From: an uncultured Collinsella sp.
Lineage (GTDB): Bacteria > Actinomycetota > Coriobacteriia > Coriobacteriales > Coriobacteriaceae
DNA: 26,405 bases
Assembly: GCA_900554595.1 (NCBI GenBank)
Contig: USHZ01000008.1
Span: forward strand, 1 to 26,405
Reading direction: 5' to 3'
Under the pieces are notes generated by a model. That model saw nothing but the letters and a program-made list of their open reading frames with translations, did not search any database and was not told where the DNA came from. This document shows positions 6,704-14,909 of the stretch, piece by piece; the stretch's first letter is position 1; every line of letters begins with the position of its first letter. The position numbers and the translations under genes were made by a program.

Positions 6704-8170
6704 ATGAACGAAAACGAACTGACCGGTCTGCTCGAGTCTTTAAGGCGCATGGGCTCGGACGATCTTAACGTTGAGGTCAAGGAGAGCGCCACGACGCTTT
6801 CCCGCGACGTATGGGAAACGGTCAGCGCTTTCGCAAACACCGCCGGCGGCATCATCGTACTCGGAGTGAGCGAGCGCGCGGGTTTTGTCCCAGTTGCAAA
6901 CTTTGAGACCGAGAAAGTGCTCAACCAATTCGTGGCGGGCATGGGCGATGCCGGCGGTCGCGGAAAGCTGGCCAATCCGCCCAAATACACCATTGAGCGC
7001 GTGGAGCTCCAGGGCACCGTGGTTCTGGTCATCGCGATTGAGGAGCTCGACCCGTCGAGCAAACCTTGCTATGTCATAGAGCGGGGCGCTCAAGGTGGCA
7101 GCTACAAACGCATCGATGACAAAGATGTCCCGCTTTCGTCGACCGAGGTCCTGTCCTTGTCATCGTATGAACGGACGAGTCCTAGCGATCGCGATGCGGT
7201 GCCCGGCACGAGTGTGGGCGATCTCGACGAGTCGCTGGTCAACCGCACGATAGAGCGTGCCTATTCGTTGACGCCTCGGGCGATGCGCGGTGCGGCGGAC
7301 AAGAAGACAAAGATGGAGCGTCTGAATTTCCTCGACTTCCAGGGCAATGTTACCAAGGCCGGCCTCCTTGCCGCGGGCGTTTACCCTCAGCAGTTCTATC
7401 CCAAGCTCTTCATTGATGTGGCTGTCCACGTGGGAACTCAAAAGGGAGCTGCGGGGCCACTAAGGTTTATGGACCGCACAATCTGTGAGGGAACGCTGGG
7501 CGAGATGATCTCGGATGCTGTCGCGGCCGTCGCCAAGAATTTGCGGCGAACCTCGACCGTCCAAGGCGTCTCGCGTGTCGACTCGCTGGAGATTCCCGAG
7601 GAGGTTCTGCGCGAGGCAATCGCCAACGCCGTAATCCATCGAGAATACAGGGATTGGTTCTGTGGACAATCGATTGCCGTCGACGTCTTTGACGATCGTG
7701 TCGAGGTGACGAATCCTGGCGGCCTTTACGGGGGAAAGACTCGCGAGAACTTGTTTGACGGCAGCTCCCGATGCCGTAACGCGACGCTCGTGAAGCTCAT
7801 GTCGATTGTCCCGCTGCCGGATGGCGCAGGTTCGCCGGCTGAGGGCAATGGCTCGGGCATCCCGATGATGATCGATGCCATGCGCGCGCATGGTCTGGCC
7901 GAGCCCCTGTTCTGCCCGGGGTTCGATCGGTTCAAGGTCGTACTCTACCGTTCAAAGATCGAGCCGGTCGATCATGGCGGGGGCTTAATTGTGACGGCAC
8001 TCAAACACTACGGCGAGCTGGGGACGCGTGAGCTGGCAGAACGCACGGGGCTTACAATTTCCCAGGTTAGGTCGCGCGTCAACGCGCTCATTGCTCAAGG
8101 CGAGCTTGAGCCCACGGCGCCGGCGACGAGCCGCAACCGCAAGTATCGACTGTCAGAGCGCGTGGAATAA
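6704..8170 (+). CDS. AlbA_2 / HATPase_c_4 / wHTH putative regulator (COG2865-like)
   Basis: A 488-residue protein of the group often annotated as ATP-binding or RecG-like transcriptional regulator. The N-terminal AlbA_2 (Schlafen-type) domain shows NVEVKESATTLSRDVWETVSAFANTAGG followed by IIVLGV. The middle to C-terminal part is a GHKL-like ATPase with EAIANAVIHREYRD, VTNPGGLYGG and GNGSGIPMM. The last 60 residues are a winged helix (GTRELAERTGLTISQVRSRVNALIAQG). The ATG at 6704 is chosen because AAAGGA (6691-6696) is seven bases away; a GTG at 6698 would touch that site. The upstream array of GAGAGATAA repeats suggests that the protein binds its own promoter. Such genes are common in accessory and defence regions, but the function here is unknown. 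Confidence 0.85.
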   Translation: MNENELTGLLESLRRMGSDDLNVEVKESATTLSRDVWETVSAFANTAGGIIVLGVSERAGFVPVANFETEKVLNQFVAGMGDAGGRGKLANPPKYTIERVELQGTVVLVIAIEELDPSSKPCYVIERGAQGGSYKRIDDKDVPLSSTEVLSLSSYERTSPSDRDAVPGTSVGDLDESLVNRTIERAYSLTPRAMRGAADKKTKMERLNFLDFQGNVTKAGLLAAGVYPQQFYPKLFIDVAVHVGTQKGAAGPLRFMDRTICEGTLGEMISDAVAAVAKNLRRTSTVQGVSRVDSLEIPEEVLREAIANAVIHREYRDWFCGQSIAVDVFDDRVEVTNPGGLYGGKTRENLFDGSSRCRNATLVKLMSIVPLPDGAGSPAEGNGSGIPMMIDAMRAHGLAEPLFCPGFDRFKVVLYRSKIEPVDHGGGLIVTALKHYGELGTRELAERTGLTISQVRSRVNALIAQGELEPTAPATSRNRKYRLSERVE

Positions 8171-8270
8171 AGGCGTTAGTGGACGAGGCGACCAGATAAT
8201 CGACCCTCAATTGGCGCCCACTAAGGTAAAGCGGTTGTTGCTCAGTCGACGGTGATGCTAAAGACTCGGC

Positions 8271-8762
8271 TTACGCCGGCATGGCCCCGAACCCGTCCAT
8301 CAAGAACAGCCTAAGAACCAGCTTGATGACATATCCCGGTTTGACTTCTGCCGCATCAAAGACGTGGTGCTCGGCGAGCTCGCTGCAGTATGCATAGATG
8401 TCGCGGATGAGCTTCGCGCCCGAGAGCGTAAACATGTAGCCTGCGTCCGAAAGCGCATTGGGCGCGGCGGGCAACTTGGCCATATGGCAGAACGTTTGCA
8501 GGTCGGGCGCCATAACATTCTGGTAGTCGACGTGGCCGCTGGCATCCTGTGCGGTAAGCTCCAATTGGCGCACAAAATCCAGCGCCGCCGCTAACACAAA
8601 GCTCGGCGTAGGCGCATTGACGTCCTGAGTGGTCGCCACAAGCCTGCCCGCCGCCTGCGTGACAAGCCAAGCGACCTCGCGCTGGCAACGCACGGCCTTG
8701 CGCGTAACCGGCTTGATGGACGAAGAAGAAACGCTCCCCTTAGGCGGATTCGAAGCAGCCAT
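8271..8762 (-). CDS. Hypothetical protein, 163 residues
   Basis: I do not recognise this protein. It starts with a Ser/Lys-rich disordered stretch (MAASNPPKGSVSSSSIKP), followed by a mainly helical body with no membrane segment and no obvious catalytic motif. A strong ribosome binding site (GGGAGGG) is placed six bases before the ATG, and codon use is like the chromosome, so it is probably a real gene. It converges on the AlbA_2 gene; the 100 bases between them hold only a weak inverted repeat. It is upstream on the same strand as nothing else and appears monocistronic. It could be a lineage-specific cytosolic protein. Confidence 0.65.
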   Translation of the reverse strand: MAASNPPKGSVSSSSIKPVTRKAVRCQREVAWLVTQAAGRLVATTQDVNAPTPSFVLAAALDFVRQLELTAQDASGHVDYQNVMAPDLQTFCHMAKLPAAPNALSDAGYMFTLSGAKLIRDIYAYCSELAEHHVFDAAEVKPGYVIKLVLRLFLMDGFGAMPA

Positions 8763-8864
8763 AAGACCCTCCCATGAACAATCCGGCCCAACAAGCCCGG
8801 ATGAAACACGTGCTACATCAGTATACAGGGCAACAACGCAGTATGTGGTGGATGGGCGTTAAGC

Positions 8865-9755
8865 TTATTGCGCACCCCCTGTTCCCAAAGAGCTGTATTC
8901 CACTGCTATTTTGCTGAGATGGAGATTAATCTTCTCTTTGAGTCGTTTGACGTCGGTAGGCTGGTTAAGTGCGTGCATTTTCCTGTGACAGTTTGGGCAA
9001 AGAGCGACGACGTTACCAACACTGTCGGCTCCACCTTGGCTTAGCCACTCGACATGATGCTCTTCAAGATAGGGAAGTCCGTCCTTTGTTAAAAAGGGGG
9101 CTTCGGACCCGCAAAGATCGCACCTGCCCCCAGCTAACTCTTTAGCAATTGCCGCCACTTTACAATTTCGAGTGAAGCGCGGATTGGCAGAGGAAGCGGT
9201 TTTTGCTTTGGTCTCATGAGCCCTCTTGGACTCTTCGAAAAGCTGGCGACACAGCTCTTTTGTGCCCAGCTTCTGAGCGCTCGCTATCTCCTTATCGTAT
9301 GCCGCTTCATTTTCAGAGAGATTTACTTTTAGGGGGAAAATCCAGACATTCCTTTCGGGGTCATCGTGTCTTGGGGCGATGTATGGCTTAAGACAGGGTT
9401 CAACTGGCCCCATGTAGCGACAACGGTTTGTTCCAATTTTGATAAAGAGAAAAATATCCGGTCTCAACTCAGGGGGTAGCTCCCAGGTTTCGGCAAGCGC
9501 AGCGTTGTTATTTCCGTTTCCTCTTTTTAGGGTCTGACTGGCAGAGCTATCCGAATTGATGTCCGTTCCGTTGTAAAGGAGGATATCCGCTTGCCATCGG
9601 TCGGCGTAGACCTTATTTCGTGCCGAACCTGACATGATGACAAAAAGATTGTTTTTCTTGCTCATGCGAATACCGAGCGTTGTCTGACATTCGAAGGTGT
9701 CGTGAACTTGTTTTTCGGTCAGGACATCTCCGATGGCAATACCGGGATTGAACAT
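8865..9755 (-). CDS. ScoMcrA-type SRA domain plus HNH endonuclease (probable type IV restriction)
   Basis: About 296 residues. The N-terminal half matches my memory of the SRA-like domain of ScoMcrA-type nucleases: RMSKKNNLFVIMSG, YADRWQADILLYNGTD, LKRGN, then YMGPVEPCLKPYIAP and NVWIFPLKV. The C-terminal HNH domain has zinc cysteines CDLC (212-215) and CPNC (253-256) around EEHH (His233/234), Asn248 and His257/His261. SRA-HNH proteins usually cut DNA carrying modified cytosine, and some act on phosphorothioate DNA. I place the start at 9755, where GGGAGG sits six bases upstream; the ATG at 9767 has only a poor site. It is divergent from the PUA-nuclease gene across 235 bases. The target modification cannot be told, but a C5-methylating enzyme encoded 2.5 kb away makes compatibility an issue. 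Confidence 0.82.
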   Translation of the reverse strand: MFNPGIAIGDVLTEKQVHDTFECQTTLGIRMSKKNNLFVIMSGSARNKVYADRWQADILLYNGTDINSDSSASQTLKRGNGNNNAALAETWELPPELRPDIFLFIKIGTNRCRYMGPVEPCLKPYIAPRHDDPERNVWIFPLKVNLSENEAAYDKEIASAQKLGTKELCRQLFEESKRAHETKAKTASSANPRFTRNCKVAAIAKELAGGRCDLCGSEAPFLTKDGLPYLEEHHVEWLSQGGADSVGNVVALCPNCHRKMHALNQPTDVKRLKEKINLHLSKIAVEYSSLGTGGAQ

Positions 9756-9990
9756 AGGCCCTCCCATTCCAAAACAACTTATTGCCCGAAAGCCTAAGCA
9801 TGCTGCTCATTAGGGTCAAGGGCGGAGTGGAAATGTTAGGTTCTGTCTGACCATATCGAATACCGTGGACATGGGCAGGAGCCTTATTGCGATAATCATT
9901 GCAACGAAGGTGGCATAAACTGTGCAGGACTTTAATTGCATTGACTGGGCGCTGGGGCACCTGAGCTCAACCATCAATAACGGAGGAAGC

Positions 9991-11115
9991 ATGGCGGGCT
10001 ATCTATTTACGTTTTCTAAAGAGGAAGAAGCGACCGAATGCATGAAAAGAGGAGCCTATTCTACGCTTATGAATCCGAAGTGGAGTAGCGCGACAGAAGC
10101 GACTCTGGGTGACTACGTAACTATGCGTCCCGGCGATAACGTCTATTTCTTTAGCAAACGAAAGATATACGGCATTGGAAAAATAGACTCTTTTGAGGGC
10201 ACCGCCGTAATCGAGAATTTTAAAGGTGCTACTTCGACGGAAACGATAGACATTGATAAGGCTTGCCTTGAGGCGGCTTACAAGGATGCACGGGATGACA
10301 AACGTATAGGGCGTTGGATTATAAAATTTACAGCAGATCCGGCGTTATTCAAAATGTCCGTTGATATGGACGATTTGCTTCTAACCAATCCATCGGCATT
10401 TCGATCATTGCGTGTCTTTGAGAAGAGATCGTTTATCAAGCTTGATGATGATGAAAACGCCGCTTTTAAAGCAGCGGTGTTACGAGCCAATTGGCCGAAC
10501 GGCCAAACTATAGAGATTAATCAGCCAGATTGGTTGCGTAACATTTCGGCACCGACTGGCTTGCAAATCAAGAGCCTACTCTCTTCAAATAGGCAAGACT
10601 GCGGATCTCTTTCAAAAGAGATGCTATTGGAAGTTGGCCTTCTTAGTCAGCTGACTTCGCAAGAAGTGGAAACGGAGAGGGTATTTGGGCATTGGGATTA
10701 TTTAGACCATCAGGTTCCCGCCTCTCCAAATAAGCCCGTAATGTACATGGACCGCATGGATGTATTTGGGTATAGGTGGATTCCCGACACAGATAGAATT
10801 GTCGAAAAATATATCGTGGCAGAGCTGAAGAAAGATATTGCTCAAGGTACAGATATTGCTCAAGTCATGAGATATGTTGACTGGGTTAGAAGCGAATATG
10901 CTCACAGCGGTTACGCGATGATCGAGGCGTATCTTGTCGCAAGAAGCTTTGACACCAATTCTCTGAAGCGGCATTTGTCGGAAATGGTTCGCTATGACGT
11001 AAAAGGGCGCCCGCCGATGACCCATCGTTGGCTTAGTTTGAAGTTTGTGCAATATGAAGTCAAAGAGGATGGAACTATTGCATTTTTGCCGGTTGGTTTA
11101 GATGGAGACCGATAA
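9991..11115 (+). CDS. PUA/EVE-like N-terminus plus NucS/DUF91-like PD-(D/E)XK nuclease domain
   Basis: A 374-residue protein. Residues 1-160 look like a PUA/EVE fold (GYLFTFSKEEEATECMKRG, then GDYVTMRPGDNVYFFSKRKIYGIGKI), which in other proteins reads modified bases. The C-terminal part carries a PD-(D/E)XK core: Asp257 in MDVFGY and Glu278-x-Lys280 in VAELKKD, then AQVMRYVDWV, a pattern seen in NucS/DUF91-type nucleases. The ATG at 9991 has GGAGG seven bases upstream; an ATG at 9922 lacks a site. The gene is visibly AT-rich: the line 10321-10380 has 22 G+C of 60, whereas 23221-23280 in pheS has 41 of 60, which suggests horizontal transfer. It is divergent from the SRA-HNH gene and may form a defence pair with it. 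The domain reading is by eye; there is no confident family name. Confidence 0.6.
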   Translation: MAGYLFTFSKEEEATECMKRGAYSTLMNPKWSSATEATLGDYVTMRPGDNVYFFSKRKIYGIGKIDSFEGTAVIENFKGATSTETIDIDKACLEAAYKDARDDKRIGRWIIKFTADPALFKMSVDMDDLLLTNPSAFRSLRVFEKRSFIKLDDDENAAFKAAVLRANWPNGQTIEINQPDWLRNISAPTGLQIKSLLSSNRQDCGSLSKEMLLEVGLLSQLTSQEVETERVFGHWDYLDHQVPASPNKPVMYMDRMDVFGYRWIPDTDRIVEKYIVAELKKDIAQGTDIAQVMRYVDWVRSEYAHSGYAMIEAYLVARSFDTNSLKRHLSEMVRYDVKGRPPMTHRWLSLKFVQYEVKEDGTIAFLPVGLDGDR

Positions 11116-11186
11116 ACGCTGCTATTGTCGAGCGACACGGAGCCTTCGATTATAAAGAGCGACAAGCCAAGTCCTTGCTTAATGTA

Positions 11187-11224
11187 AGAAAAGGCGAGGT
11201 CATCGACAGTGTCGATTCCTCGCC
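11187..11224 (-). terminator. Terminator of the methyltransferase gene, between convergent genes
   Basis: GGCGAGG (11193-11199) pairs with CCTCGCC (11218-11224), and ATCGAC pairs with GTCGAT inside. Read on the minus strand, the stem is followed by TTTTCTT. It lies about 25 bases past the methyltransferase stop and may also stop readthrough from the plus-strand nuclease gene. Confidence 0.85.
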
Positions 11225-11248
11225 AACTTGAAGAATTAAAATATAAGG

Positions 11249-12511
11249 CTACAGGCCGTACACTTCGACCATGGCTTCACCAATGCGGTGGGGCACCCCG
11301 GTGACGAGTGCATTGCCCATGCAGAAGGCGCGGTGGCCATCGGTCATGCCGGTATCGGTCCAGCCCCTCGGGAATCCCTGGAGCTGATCGAGCTCGTCGG
11401 GAACGAGACGGCGGAAACGGCCGTCGGGGCACTCGATGACATGCTTAAAACGGCTAGCTCCCGTGCCGCCTTCGCCTGTGAGAATCGTGCGGCTCGGTTT
11501 ATCGGTAGCATCCGGAAAACTCATCGCTCCCTCGGAATACGTGTATGTAAAACCCGTCTTCTTGTTGGTACGTTCTTCGCGTTTGCTGCCTTTGAGGTAG
11601 CGCCAGTCAGGAAGCTTTTCGTCGGCGATGTAGAACTGCTCCGGAACACTCGCCTCGTCGACAAGCACGTCGCCGAGCACGTGGCGCTCGCCGTGGTAGT
11701 CCTCGGCGAAGTCGCAGGTCAGAACGTGGCAGCCCTGCATAACGCCGGCATTCTTGAACTGAGAGGTCTTTTGGCCAACGCCAAAGCGAGTCGAGTTCTC
11801 GTAAGGATCGGGCAGGACATTGAGCTCGGCCATTTCGTCAGGATAGATTGCGGGGAAGGCCTTCGCCATGACGCCGTTGTGCATGCGGTCGACAAGATCG
11901 ACCTTGCCGGCGTTCTTCTCGCAGAAGATGTAAACACGCTTGCGACGCTGGGGGAAACCGTATTCCGCGGAGTTGACCACGCGCCATTCGACGGTGTAAT
12001 CGAGGTCGGCAAGGCAGCTTAAGATAATGGCGAAATCGCGACCGCGCTGAGATGCGGGCGACTTGAGCAGGCGATCAACATTCTCAAAGAGCCCGAAGCG
12101 GGGCTTCTTCATCTCGAGGAAGTGGTAGATGTCCCACCAAAGGACACCCTTCTTGCCCTCGATGCCATGTGCCTGATTAAGCGGACGTGCGACAGAGTAA
12201 TCCTGGCAAGGGAAGCCGCCAACGACCATGTCGACACGGGGGATTTCAATCTCGCCGGCTTCAGCCTGCTCCAGGACCTTATTGATGTCTTCGTTGACAA
12301 CGGAATCATTACCGAAGCGATCCATGTAGCAACGGGCGGCGAACTGACGCGCCTTGGTTCCGGGCGGTTCCCACTGGTTGGCCCAAATGGTGCGAAAGGG
12401 CCCGGCGGGCTTCATGTGGAAATCTGGATAACGAGGGTTAGCGTAGCCTTCGAGGCCCAAACGGAATCCGCCGACGCCAGCAAAAAGCTCGGCGATTTTG
12501 ACCTCTGACAT
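11249..12511 (-). CDS. DNA (cytosine-5-)-methyltransferase of a type II R-M system
   Basis: A 420-residue C5-cytosine methyltransferase. Motif I is IAELFAGVGGFRLGL (6-20), motif IV is GGFPCQDYS with catalytic Cys102, motif VI is ENVDRLL (143-149), motif VIII is QRRKRVYIF (188-196), and motif X is GNALVTGVPHRIGEAM at the C-terminus. The ATG at 12511 follows GGGGGAG by about five bases; an upstream in-frame ATG at 12541 lacks a site. It is divergent from a Sau3AI/MutH-like endonuclease across 149 bases, so it is the protecting methylase. If the endonuclease cuts GATC, this enzyme would make GATm5C as M.Sau3AI does; that specificity is inferred from the partner. Confidence 0.94.
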   Translation of the reverse strand: MSEVKIAELFAGVGGFRLGLEGYANPRYPDFHMKPAGPFRTIWANQWEPPGTKARQFAARCYMDRFGNDSVVNEDINKVLEQAEAGEIEIPRVDMVVGGFPCQDYSVARPLNQAHGIEGKKGVLWWDIYHFLEMKKPRFGLFENVDRLLKSPASQRGRDFAIILSCLADLDYTVEWRVVNSAEYGFPQRRKRVYIFCEKNAGKVDLVDRMHNGVMAKAFPAIYPDEMAELNVLPDPYENSTRFGVGQKTSQFKNAGVMQGCHVLTCDFAEDYHGERHVLGDVLVDEASVPEQFYIADEKLPDWRYLKGSKREERTNKKTGFTYTYSEGAMSFPDATDKPSRTILTGEGGTGASRFKHVIECPDGRFRRLVPDELDQLQGFPRGWTDTGMTDGHRAFCMGNALVTGVPHRIGEAMVEVYGL

Positions 12512-12530
12512 ACTCACTCCCCCAAATCGC

Positions 12531-12595
12531 TGCAAATGCAAAGATCAAGGGTACAGAAATCGGGTTGCAAATGGAAGATCCCTTAGGGGATCTTC
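12531..12595. promoter_or_regulatory. GATC-rich inverted and direct repeats in the shared R-M control region
   Basis: A perfect inverted repeat with 9-base arms GAAGATCCC / GGGATCTTC and loop TTAG (12574-12595) holds two GATC sites. A third lies at 12543-12546. A near-direct repeat TGCAAATG(C/G)AAGATC begins at 12531 and 12566, the first copy carrying one extra A. The elements lie between the divergent methyltransferase and endonuclease genes, so methylation of GATC or binding by one of the two proteins could set expression. The repeats are seen; the switch is inference. I could not place the two promoters. Confidence 0.6.
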
Positions 12596-12660
12596 ACGGT
12601 ATAACCCGAATTTACAGTAGCATACATATTAAATCATGTCTTATTTCGAGAGGATTTGCC

Positions 12661-14166
12661 ATGTCCAAGAAGCACCTCGACTTCAAGCGCATGCTTGACG
12701 ATACTGATTTTTCCGACCCCTCAAGCATCGAGCGCTATGCCGCTAATCTCGATGGCATGACGTTCCGCGATATTCTCGAGCTTGGCATTGCGCCGGAGGG
12801 GGAGAGCGCGCCCAAGGACTTTGGGTCCAAGAAGTACAAGGGCGGTATGGGAACCCTGATCGAGGAGCGTTACTTTGGCTACAAGGCCAACAGCGATGAT
12901 CGGCCGGACTTTCCCGAAGCGGGCGTTGAGCTCAAGGCAACGTGTTTTGACGTACTCAAAGACGGTCGTAAATCTGCCGGCGAGCGTCTCGTTCTGACAA
13001 TGATTCCCTATGACCGTCCCGTTTCGCTCGACTATGAAAGCTCGCATCTCAAGACCAAGCTCAGCAATATTCTGCTGATTTACTACGGCCGCGATCGCTC
13101 TATCGACAAATACGACCAGCGCATTGAGCGTGCTGTCATGGTGCGTCTTCCCGAAGAGGACATGAAGATTATTCGCGCCGACTACGAGAAGATCATTTCG
13201 TACATTCAGGACGGTCGCGCGGATGAGCTGTCGGAGGGTATGACTACCTACCTGGGCGCCTGCACAAAGGGTGCAACCGAGGCCACGATGTGGGTTGACC
13301 AGTACTACGAGTACTTCAATACCGATACGGGCGAGATCGAGCGCCGTCGCGCAAAGCGTCGTGCCTTTTCGCTCAAGCGCTCGTACATGGACTACGTGCT
13401 TCACACCTATGTTCTCGGTGCCCCACGCGTCGGCGAGAGCATCGTTCAAGCTGGCGATGAGTCCATTGATTTCGAAAGCTTCGTTACTGCGCTTGTCGAG
13501 CGCCACCATGGCGAAACCGATCGTCAAATCGCGGAGCAGTACGGATTGGAATACACGGGCAACAAGGCCCAATGGACGACGCTCGTTTATCGCATGCTCG
13601 GCATAAAAAACAATACTGCCGAGGAGTTCGTTAAGGCTGGGATTAACGTCCGCGCTTGTCGCGTTAATAAGAGGGGGCACATCGAGCAGGCAATGTCCTT
13701 CCCTCCGTTTGAGTTTAAGCAGCTAATCAACGAGGATTGGGAAACATCTTCCTTCCGTGCACGCCTTGAGACCAGCCGTTTCTTCTTCGTCGTGTTCCGT
13801 GAGGACCACGAAGGGATGTGGCGCCTTGACCGCTGCCTATTCTGGGCAATGCCGGCAAACGAAATCGAGGGCCCCGCAAAGGCTTGCTGGGATGAGACAC
13901 GAAAGGTCATTCGCAAGGGCGTTGAGCTCAATCCGTATCGGGATGCAAGCGGAAAGCTCAAGGTGACCAACAATCTGCCCGGTATGGCGGATAACCCGAT
14001 TGTCCATGTTCGCCCGCATACGTCAAAAGCGGCTTACAAGTTTGCCGATGGAACAGAGATCGGTGACATCGCAAGGAATGCTTACGAACTGCCCGGCGGG
14101 CGCTGGATGACGAAGCAATCGTTCTGGTTCAACAAGGGCTACCTGGAGCACATTCTGGGGCTGTAG
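12661..14166 (+). CDS. Sau3AI/MutH-family type II restriction endonuclease, probably GATC-specific
   Basis: A 501-residue enzyme with the N-terminal MutH/Sau3AI catalytic domain. KGGMGTLIEERYFGYKANSD and RPDFPEAGVELKAT are nearly the Sau3AI text. Glu69, Asp83, Glu90 and Lys92 have the same spacing as MutH Glu56, Asp70, Glu77 and Lys79. The C-terminal half (about 280-500) contains GNKAQWTTLVYRMLGIK and corresponds to the second, non-catalytic MutH-like domain that in Sau3AI binds a further site and promotes dimerisation. The start at 12661 has AGAGGA about seven bases upstream. It is paired divergently with a C5-methyltransferase. Sau3AI relatives cut before GATC; this is the likely target but not proven. 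No truncation or missing catalytic residue is visible. Confidence 0.9.
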   Translation: MSKKHLDFKRMLDDTDFSDPSSIERYAANLDGMTFRDILELGIAPEGESAPKDFGSKKYKGGMGTLIEERYFGYKANSDDRPDFPEAGVELKATCFDVLKDGRKSAGERLVLTMIPYDRPVSLDYESSHLKTKLSNILLIYYGRDRSIDKYDQRIERAVMVRLPEEDMKIIRADYEKIISYIQDGRADELSEGMTTYLGACTKGATEATMWVDQYYEYFNTDTGEIERRRAKRRAFSLKRSYMDYVLHTYVLGAPRVGESIVQAGDESIDFESFVTALVERHHGETDRQIAEQYGLEYTGNKAQWTTLVYRMLGIKNNTAEEFVKAGINVRACRVNKRGHIEQAMSFPPFEFKQLINEDWETSSFRARLETSRFFFVVFREDHEGMWRLDRCLFWAMPANEIEGPAKACWDETRKVIRKGVELNPYRDASGKLKVTNNLPGMADNPIVHVRPHTSKAAYKFADGTEIGDIARNAYELPGGRWMTKQSFWFNKGYLEHILGL

Positions 14167-14222
14167 CGTTTTGGGATTGTTTAACGATCGAGCTCCTGCT
14201 CCTCAATGCCTCGATGTCATCT

Positions 14223-14909
14223 CTACAAATAAATCCCCTCACCGAGTTGCTTGTGGAACTTGGCGTGATGGTCGCGTGCCCAGGTAAAGAGTGCCTGGTC
14301 AAAATTGGTGCGCGTGGCCGGGACGCCAAAGACGCCGGTAACTTCGACGCGCACAAACTCCAGTGCCGGCAGCTTGTTGATGGCAGTGAGAGCAAACGGG
14401 GACGAGGGCTCTTCGAACAGATAGCGGCTGCCTTGCAACGCGTCGCAACTGGTACACGTGTTGCCGAGCGACGGGGCTTTGGAGGCTCGTGCGCCTACGG
14501 GTTTGTAGCCGCAGCGCTTATGAAGGTAGTCGCGGATCTCGCCCGGCACGCAGCCAAGAGCGGGCACGATGGCGAGTGCGTTGGCATTGGCCGTGTCGAT
14601 GGCAATGTGCCCGGCTTCGTTGGGCGCGTGCGCGATGGCGATGCTCTCGTCGTTATCGGATCGATAGGGAATGCCGAAGGCCGCGACCGAGGTCTCTTTG
14701 TGACACTTCCAGCACTCGCGCTTGCCCAGTACTAGATATATATACGGCGCTGAGGGGTCGGATCGGTCAACACCGGGCAGCCACTCGGCAAAGGGCTCGG
14801 GGTTGACGCCGCTGGGTACATACCAGATCTTCTTGGTCCGGTCCCATTTGGCGCCCAGCGCCTTGGCTTCTTCTTTGTGCGAAAAGGGGACATCGAGCTC
14901 GGTGCGCAT
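14223..14909 (-). CDS. DUF5710-domain protein, 228 residues
   Basis: Residues 1-45 (TELDVPFSHKEEAKALGAKWDRTKKIWYVPSG) match the DUF5710 motif. It is usually a small accessory module at the end of conjugative primases, topoisomerases and antirestriction-type proteins. The rest includes a CWKCHKE and later a CTSC pair, which could form a zinc site, but I recognise no further domain. The start at 14909 is preceded by AAGGAG about six bases away; an upstream ATG at 14945 has none. It converges on the endonuclease gene with a 56-base gap. Its position at the end of the R-M block and the plasmid-like distribution of the domain suggest mobile origin, but its function is unknown. Confidence 0.75.
   Translation of the reverse strand: MRTELDVPFSHKEEAKALGAKWDRTKKIWYVPSGVNPEPFAEWLPGVDRSDPSAPYIYLVLGKRECWKCHKETSVAAFGIPYRSDNDESIAIAHAPNEAGHIAIDTANANALAIVPALGCVPGEIRDYLHKRCGYKPVGARASKAPSLGNTCTSCDALQGSRYLFEEPSSPFALTAINKLPALEFVRVEVTGVFGVPATRTNFDQALFTWARDHHAKFHKQLGEGIYL

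Noticed and set aside
8853..8861. TGGGCGTTA matches the tRNA-Val 3' end (15247-15255) in the same orientation, as an att site might
   Set aside because: Only nine bases match, there is no integrase nearby, and it lies between two ordinary genes; integrative elements usually keep 15 or more bases of the tRNA.
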